Source of the DNA: Alphaproteobacteria bacterium
Lineage (GTDB): Bacteria > Pseudomonadota > Alphaproteobacteria > CAAHEQ01 > UBA3637
Length of the DNA: 50,086 nucleotides
Direction: 5' to 3'
Assembly (NCBI GenBank): GCA_017539265.1
Contig: JAFYHG010000021.1
Span: forward strand, 1 to 50,086
Shown here piece by piece: positions 46,004-50,086 of this stretch (within the stretch, counting starts at the first letter, position 1; each line of letters starts with the position of its first letter). The notes beneath the pieces were generated by a model, which did no database searches, was not told where the DNA came from, and saw nothing but the letters and a program-made list of their open reading frames with translations. The position numbers and the translations under genes were made by a program.

Positions 46004-46327
46004 TTAGAACGGCATTTTAAAGTCTGGCGGTAAGCCCAACGAGGCTTGAATTTTTTCCATTTCCGTCAGTTGATAATTTTCGGATTGCGCCCGAGCATCA
46101 TTAATCGCAACCAACACCAAATCTTCCAAAGTTTCCACATCTTGCGGATTTACCACCGACGGGTTTAATTGGACTTTTTTGGCTTCCCCTGCCCCCGTCA
46201 AAGTAACGGACACGGCACCGTTTGCGGCTCTACCCGTAAATTCCATGCGTCCCATTTTGGTTTGCAGGATGTTGACTTGCGTTTGCACTTGTTGTGCTTT
46301 TTTCATTAATTCACCGATATTTTTCAT
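46004..46327 (-). CDS. ybaB: YbaB/EbfC family nucleoid-associated protein
   Basis: 107 residues. Small dimeric DNA-binding protein. Helices (KNIGELMKKAQQVQTQVNIL) flank the central sheet, with EFTGRAANGAVSVTLTGAGE, and a conserved ending LGLPPDFKMPF. ybaB and recR are a widely conserved pair. Confidence 0.92.
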   Translation of the reverse strand: MKNIGELMKKAQQVQTQVNILQTKMGRMEFTGRAANGAVSVTLTGAGEAKKVQLNPSVVNPQDVETLEDLVLVAINDARAQSENYQLTEMEKIQASLGLPPDFKMPF

Positions 46328-46358
46328 AGTATCTCCTTTTTGTTGAGTGATAAGTCAC

Positions 46359-46386
46359 TTTATACCATTTTTTTTCCCTTGTCCAG
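46359..46386 (-). promoter_or_regulatory. Possible promoter of ybaB-recR
   Basis: On the minus strand CTGGAC (46381-46386) and TATAAA (46359-46364) are 16 bases apart, 32 bases before ybaB. Confidence 0.4.
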
Positions 46387-46441
46387 TTTTTTTTCATCCC
46401 TTTTTAAAAGAAGACCCTCTTTTTCCATTTACAAAAAAACC

Positions 46442-46470
46442 TTGACATTATTCTTATGAACGTTTAAAAT
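46442..46470 (+). promoter_or_regulatory. Promoter of the Nudix-like gene
   Basis: TTGACA (46442-46447) and TAAAAT (46465-46470) are 17 bases apart, 24 bases before the ATG. Confidence 0.7.
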
Positions 46471-46493
46471 TCAGTAAGACAAAGGAGTTTAAC

Positions 46494-47510
46494 ATGATAT
46501 CCCGTGACCAAGCTTTATCCCAAATTGCCGCCGCACCCAAAGGGGCCGCGCGTGCCCAATTGTTGCAAGACGAGAACCTGCGCGCCCTCGTTTTAAATAG
46601 TGGCGCCAACGTAACCATTTTTTCCGGTAGCCTTAAATCAGGTTCTACTTTTTCGGAAATGTTCGGGGATATTTTTGTCGGCCTTATTTGGCGCAAGAAC
46701 AGGAAAGGGAATGCCGACGGTTTGGGGGCATTGGGGGGCCTTGCCGAAAGGACTTCCGCTTCAGAATTTGAATCTTTGTCGGAATCGGAAAGAAAAGCCC
46801 TCATCGGGCACAAAGACGATATTGTCATCAAAAGCGGAAAAGCCTGCCTTACCGACAATATTGATATGATTCGGCAAAATAACGTCCTGCGGGAAATGCG
46901 CGAAGAATTGGCCGATTTGGGAATTGAGGGCATAGGTATCAACCCCTTAAAATTACAGTTGGTTCCCATGCCAAAGGTTAAGGACGATAATTACATGATT
47001 AATATTTGGAATGGCGAAGGCCCTTGCTTTGCCGTTACCCCCTTTTGCCACCTGTATTTTGATAAGGTTGGCCTTTTGGATACACTTTCAACAGCGGCCA
47101 AAAAGAAAACCGGTGGGGAAGCCGTCTCATTCAACAAAATCCCGTTGTTTCAGGCTTTATCCGCCTATGGTAATCCCGCGGGAAAAGACCCGGCACTGGA
47201 AGACGGCAGAAGCGCAACCAAGGATTATCGTTATCCGCATGAATACCTGACTGTTTGGTTCTTGGCCAGTCAATTACTGGATCATGATCCCCAAAAATTT
47301 ATGAAATTGACCCAAGAGGTGCAACAATCCGCCTCACACCCGATATCGTTTGCCAAACTGGCCTGCGCTACCGGCCAAACATTAGATGATGTGGCTGAGG
47401 TCTTACATCTGCCGACCGAAACATTACAGCAGTCGGATAAGCAATGCGCATCCATTGTTTCCTCCCGTTCGGGAAATGACCCCAAACCCACACCCGATTA
47501 TTCAAGGTAA
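46494..47510 (+). CDS. Nudix-like protein with an enlarged Nudix loop
   Basis: 338 residues. AAAGGAG lies 7 bases upstream. The segment FVGLIWRKNRKGNADGLGAL followed by GGLAER (about 81-86) resembles the beginning of a Nudix box, and REMREELADLGI (133-144) matches the second half (REUXEEXGU). The two halves are about 50 residues apart instead of about 20, so some 35 residues (SESERKALIGHKDDIVIKSG) appear inserted. The C-terminal 180 residues are unknown. If active it would split a nucleoside diphosphate linked to another group; substrate and activity are uncertain. Confidence 0.5.
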   Translation: MISRDQALSQIAAAPKGAARAQLLQDENLRALVLNSGANVTIFSGSLKSGSTFSEMFGDIFVGLIWRKNRKGNADGLGALGGLAERTSASEFESLSESERKALIGHKDDIVIKSGKACLTDNIDMIRQNNVLREMREELADLGIEGIGINPLKLQLVPMPKVKDDNYMINIWNGEGPCFAVTPFCHLYFDKVGLLDTLSTAAKKKTGGEAVSFNKIPLFQALSAYGNPAGKDPALEDGRSATKDYRYPHEYLTVWFLASQLLDHDPQKFMKLTQEVQQSASHPISFAKLACATGQTLDDVAEVLHLPTETLQQSDKQCASIVSSRSGNDPKPTPDYSR

Positions 47511-47535
47511 AACTCCCCCACACTTCACATAAAAC

Positions 47536-47562
47536 AAAAAGCACCCCAACGGGTGCTTTTTA
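47536..47562 (+). terminator. Terminator of the Nudix-like gene
   Basis: AAAAGCACCC and GGGTGCTTTT pair around CAAC, followed by T residues. Confidence 0.8.
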
Positions 47563-47589
47563 AATGGTTGAAGTCTTGCATAGCATAGA

Positions 47590-47892
47590 CTAATGGTTAT
47601 TTTTTCTGCTTTTTTTTCGCAATTTCTTATTTTGATAATATACAGTTAAAATGCATACAATAACAATAAAAATGAGATTTAAAGAAGAGATAAATATAAT
47701 CCCCTTATCTGGGCATTTTAACAAAACATAAAAAAGGTAACAAACCGCCGAAAAAACCCATATCAGCCAAGTTGTGATACTTAAATCATCAGCCGATTTT
47801 GTTTTAACTAACTTCACTACTTATGGAATATAGGCAATAGATTCACCCACGGTATAGACAAGCAAAAGAATAAGAGCAATTATCTCCTCCAT
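47590..47892 (-). pseudogene. SemiSWEET/PQ-loop transporter gene, broken by a TAA at the PQ glutamine
   Basis: From ATG 47892 (AAAGGA 6 bases upstream, with a TTGACA promoter behind it) one frame reads through a first helix MEEIIALILLLVYTVGE and SIAYIP, then meets TAA (47821-47823), then resumes in the same frame VVKLVKTKSADDLSITTWLI. PQ-loop proteins have PQ followed by such a lysine-rich segment and KS-A-x-x-x-S, so the stop replaces the Q of PQ; CAA to TAA is a single change. The full length would be 100 residues, right for SemiSWEET sugar transporters. A GTG at 47817 could start a 75-residue remainder without the first helix, but this lacks the PQ. Confidence 0.72.
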
Positions 47893-47919
47893 CTGAAATC
47901 CTTTCATTTTATACATACG

Positions 47920-47948
47920 AGTTTATTATTCCAAAATTGAAATGTCAA
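47920..47948 (-). promoter_or_regulatory. Promoter of the broken PQ-loop gene
   Basis: On the minus strand TTGACA (47943-47948) and TAAACT (47920-47925) are 17 bases apart, 28 bases before the ATG. Confidence 0.5.
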
Positions 47949-47985
47949 GTTGAATTCCCAGGAAGATTTTTAGTGTTCCCACAAA

Positions 47986-48012
47986 GAAAAAGCACCCAAA
48001 CGAGTGCTTTTA
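47986..48012 (-). terminator. Terminator of tRNA-Tyr
   Basis: AAAAGCACTC and GGGTGCTTTT pair around GTTT on the minus strand, followed by TTTCTTTG. It lies just downstream of the tRNA. Confidence 0.75.
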
Positions 48013-48015
48013 AAA

Positions 48016-48101
48016 TGGTGGAAGGGGAAAGATTCGAACTTTCGTAGACATAAGTCGGCAGATTTACAGTCTGCTGCCATTAACCACTCGGCCACCCTTC
48101 C
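48016..48101 (-). tRNA. tRNA-Tyr (anticodon GTA)
   Basis: 86 bases including CCA, class II with a long variable arm. Acceptor GGAAGGG/CCCTTCC, anticodon stem GCAGA/TCTGC with loop CTGTAAA (anticodon GTA), T arm GAAAG/CTTTC with loop TTCGAAT. Confidence 0.96.
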
Positions 48102-48117
48102 ATCGGAAAGTTTTTGC

Positions 48118-48146
48118 ATTATGGCGCTTTTAAAAGGAAAAGTCAA
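48118..48146 (-). promoter_or_regulatory. Promoter of tRNA-Tyr
   Basis: On the minus strand TTGACT (48141-48146) and CATAAT (48118-48123) are 17 bases apart, 17 bases before the tRNA, and 37 bases after the rpsT stop. Confidence 0.6.
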
Positions 48147-48182
48147 GCCGTTTTGCAAAATTTCCTTAAAAAATTTATCCGC

Positions 48183-48452
48183 TTATTTCACGAATAAAGA
48201 TTTAACAGCCGCCGCCAAACGGGAAACGTGACGGGAAGCCGTTTTCTTGTGCATTGTGCCTTTACCGGCTGCGCGAGCCAACGAAGATTCCGCGGCTTTA
48301 AAAGCAGCTTTAGCCCCTTCTTTATCACCGGCAGCAACCGCTTTACGTGTTTTCTTTTCCGCGGTCCGAACAGCGTTCAAACGATTCAAGTTCACAACTT
48401 CGCGCTTTTTGTTGCGTTTAATCCGTGTTTTTGCAGATTTGATATTAGCCAT
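48183..48452 (-). CDS. rpsT: 30S ribosomal protein S20
   Basis: 89 residues. MANIKSAKTRIKRNKKREVV and GTMHKKTASRHVSRLAAAVK are diagnostic of S20, which binds the bottom of the 30S body. It is transcribed alone from a strong promoter, with tRNA-Tyr downstream. Confidence 0.96.
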   Translation of the reverse strand: MANIKSAKTRIKRNKKREVVNLNRLNAVRTAEKKTRKAVAAGDKEGAKAAFKAAESSLARAAGKGTMHKKTASRHVSRLAAAVKSLFVK

Positions 48453-48496
48453 TTTTGTTCCTTAAAAAATAAATTATTAAAAACTGACAGGTGAGT

Positions 48497-48525
48497 TTTA
48501 TACACCACTTTTTTCCAAAAGTCAA
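48497..48525 (-). promoter_or_regulatory. Promoter of rpsT
   Basis: On the minus strand TTGACT (48520-48525) and TATAAA (48497-48502) are 17 bases apart, 44 bases before the ATG. Confidence 0.7.
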
Positions 48526-48565
48526 GAACTTTTTGGAAATAAAGTAATTTTATGTATCAATATCC

Positions 48566-50086
48566 CTATTTGCTATCGGCTGCCCGTTCGGCTACCGCCC
48601 GCTTTGCCTCATCTGCCACATACTCAGAAAAAGGCTTCGATACTGGTTTGGCACATGTTCCCTGTACCCAATTAAAGACCATGGCCCGCAACTGTTTAAT
48701 ACTTTCCTTATCACTGATTCGCAAAGTACGATCGCCTTTTTTGATCTTCCCGTCATCGGAACTGGCCGCCCGTTCTTCAAAGTTAATATGGTATTTTGTC
48801 AAGCCCTCTTTTGCCTCTTTTTCCTGCTCGGAGGTTAACCCTTCCAAACGAAGCCGGTGGCTGAATAATATTTCATCACCCTCTTTAAATTTCACACTCT
48901 GCCAACACATCGGATCCTTCCAATCAAAGGGGCGTTCCGGTTCCGGTTCGGGCACTCTCGGTTTTTGTATCGGGACGGACGGTTTTTTCTGGGCAATCCT
49001 TTCCTGCATTGCATTATATTCCTCAACAGGCATAGATACCGGCTTTGAAAAACGTCCCTGTGCCCAATGGAACACCATATAGCGTAGTTTTTCAACACTT
49101 TCTCTATCACTGATTCGCAAAGTCCTATCACCTTGTTGAATCGCCCCAACGGTGCTTGTAGCCTGCCGTTCTGTAAATTTAATACCGTGTTTCTTCAGAC
49201 CTTCCCGCACCTGTCTTTCCTGATCGGGAGTTAAATATTCCAAATCAATCCGATGACTAAACAGGACTTGTCCACGAGGAGATTCAAATTTCACATCCTC
49301 CCACCTCAATGAATTTTCCCACTGATAAGGTTGTTCTTTCTTAGAAAATAAGCGCCCCAAAAATGATTTTCCGCCTTTTTCCCGTGCTTCTCTAGCATGT
49401 TGCCGCAAGGTTTCAAAGGCTTCTGTCGGTGACATAGCTTCTACTTGAGTCGGCCAAATTTCACCGGATTTCAATTTCCTTTCTTCCGTTTCCATAGCCC
49501 GCTTTACAACCTGCCATGCTTCTTGCATCTTACCGTCATCATCTACCATTTTCTCGGCCGGATTTACCTTATCTAAAACTCTTTGTGCCTCAAAAAGAGA
49601 CATCTTCTTGGGTTTTTCTTCACCAGAGTGCGCTTCTTTCTTCTGTTTTTTTTGTTCCAAAACTTCCGTTGCCTGGACAATTTGTTCCAATGACGGACCA
49701 TCCCCCGTAAAGACGATTGCCCCATCTTCATCACGGGTTGTATGCGCATCAGCCGCTGCTAAAACTTTAAGGGCTTCTTCCACACTCATTCCCTGTTGGG
49801 CACTTTTTTTAGCCCCCTTTGTTCTCTTTTCCCGTGCCAAGACCTCTACGGCCTCAAAAATTTTATCCATTGCCGGCCCTTTCCCCGTTGATATCAGCAA
49901 ACCGTCCGACGGATCAATTTTCATGCCGGTGGCGGCGGCTTTCATAATCTTTCGTGCTTCTTCAGGTGTCATTTCTTTTTTAGATGCCTTACTTTTCTCT
50001 TCAGATTCTAAAATCTCCGTTGCTTCGACAATTTCTTCCAATGATGGGCCATCACCCGTAATGATAATTTCCCCCTCCTCATCGTA
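48566..50086 (-). CDS. Large repeat protein of unknown function (5' end beyond the window)
   Basis: At least 506 residues; the frame is open to the right edge, and the 15 codons beyond 50041 (YDEEGEIIITGDGPS) match the repeats, so the start is outside the window. Not recognised. The N-terminal visible part has three copies of a repeat of about 75 residues: D-G-x-x-x-TG-x-GP-x-x-x-x-I-x-x-A-x-E-V-L, a lysine/glutamate run, then MS-x-x-E-A-x-x-V-L. The C-terminal part has two copies of a repeat of about 105 residues (W-x-x-VKF, then ILFSHRLRLEGLTSEQ, GDRTLRISDKESI, V-Q/W-x-Q-G). No signal, membrane segment or cysteine cluster is seen. Highly charged and probably cytoplasmic or secreted by another route. 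Confidence 0.75.
   Translation of the reverse strand, partial: YDEEGEIIITGDGPSLEEIVEATEILESEEKSKASKKEMTPEEARKIMKAAATGMKIDPSDGLLISTGKGPAMDKIFEAVEVLAREKRTKGAKKSAQQGMSVEEALKVLAAADAHTTRDEDGAIVFTGDGPSLEQIVQATEVLEQKKQKKEAHSGEEKPKKMSLFEAQRVLDKVNPAEKMVDDDGKMQEAWQVVKRAMETEERKLKSGEIWPTQVEAMSPTEAFETLRQHAREAREKGGKSFLGRLFSKKEQPYQWENSLRWEDVKFESPRGQVLFSHRIDLEYLTPDQERQVREGLKKHGIKFTERQATSTVGAIQQGDRTLRISDRESVEKLRYMVFHWAQGRFSKPVSMPVEEYNAMQERIAQKKPSVPIQKPRVPEPEPERPFDWKDPMCWQSVKFKEGDEILFSHRLRLEGLTSEQEKEAKEGLTKYHINFEERAASSDDGKIKKGDRTLRISDKESIKQLRAMVFNWVQGTCAKPVSKPFSEYVADEAKRAVAERAADSK

Noticed and set aside
46454-46969. Reading frame of 171 residues on the minus strand opposite the Nudix-like gene
   Set aside because: No ribosome site, and basic, serine-rich composition typical of a shadow frame; the plus-strand gene has promoter and ribosome site.
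47590-47817. 75-residue membrane protein starting at GTG 47817 as a normal gene
   Set aside because: The upstream segment in the same frame has its own promoter, ribosome site and the first helix of the PQ-loop fold, so a broken longer gene is the better reading.
1-50086. CRISPR arrays, insertion sequences, prophage or integrase genes
   Set aside because: No regular short repeats with spacers, no transposase or integrase motifs and no inverted-repeat ends were seen.

Overview
The window looks like a chromosomal segment from a moderately AT-rich, probably host-associated alphaproteobacterium. The evidence is a direct-repeat SOS box (GAAC-N7-GAAC, the reverse strand of the alphaproteobacterial GTTC-N7-GTTC box) in front of lexA, an RNase E/G with a charged insertion in its S1 domain, a zapA/small coiled-coil/ymdB cluster, and a continuous str-S10-spc-alpha ribosomal cluster. 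Ankyrin, MORN-type and cysteine-rich repeat proteins suggest a host- or gut-associated lineage. That lineage call is inference; there is no 16S gene here. Promoters are easy to read: many are near-consensus TTGACA/TATAAT pairs with exactly 17 bp between the boxes.

Layout. 0-5.4 kb: a strong leftward promoter leaving the window into an unidentified, probably structured RNA; a membrane-anchored protein with eight cysteine-rich repeats; a convergent DsbA-like thiol oxidoreductase with a very long C-terminal extension; a small ankyrin protein. 5.4-12.4 kb (minus strand): an operon for phosphatidylethanolamine synthesis (psd-pssA) with two exported unknown proteins and trmJ, then rne-proS. The ProRS is of the archaeal/eukaryotic type. 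12.7-18.5 kb: a cell-wall amidase, exported unknowns, a 1-Cys peroxiredoxin, an exported HEARH putative metallopeptidase, NAD kinase and self-regulated lexA. 18.5-26.2 kb: an accessory region with a tandem duplication of a small lipoprotein gene that also copied the tail of the neighbouring ankyrin gene, a second CPNR-cysteine/MORN membrane protein, rpsD, tRNA-Pro(CGG), a membrane-anchored ankyrin protein and a MORN-repeat protein.

26.3-43.4 kb is one long leftward ribosomal block: rpsL-rpsG-fusA-rpsJ-rplCDWB-rpsS-rplV-rpsC-rplP-rpmC-rpsQ-rplNXE-rpsNH-rplF-rplR-rpsE-rplO-secY-adk-rpsM-rpsK-rpoA-rplQ. It lacks tuf and rpmD at their usual places. rplF carries a one-base frameshift. A strong internal promoter followed by a terminator-like hairpin precedes rpsM, which begins with TTG.

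43.4-50.1 kb: an unknown membrane protein, ymdB-zapA-coiled-coil protein, recR-ybaB, a divergent Nudix-like protein with an expanded Nudix loop, a SemiSWEET/PQ-loop gene broken by a stop exactly at the PQ glutamine, tRNA-Tyr, rpsT, and a large repeat protein whose start lies beyond the right edge. No CRISPR array, insertion sequence or prophage was seen, and no gene-free stretch exceeds about 300 bases.
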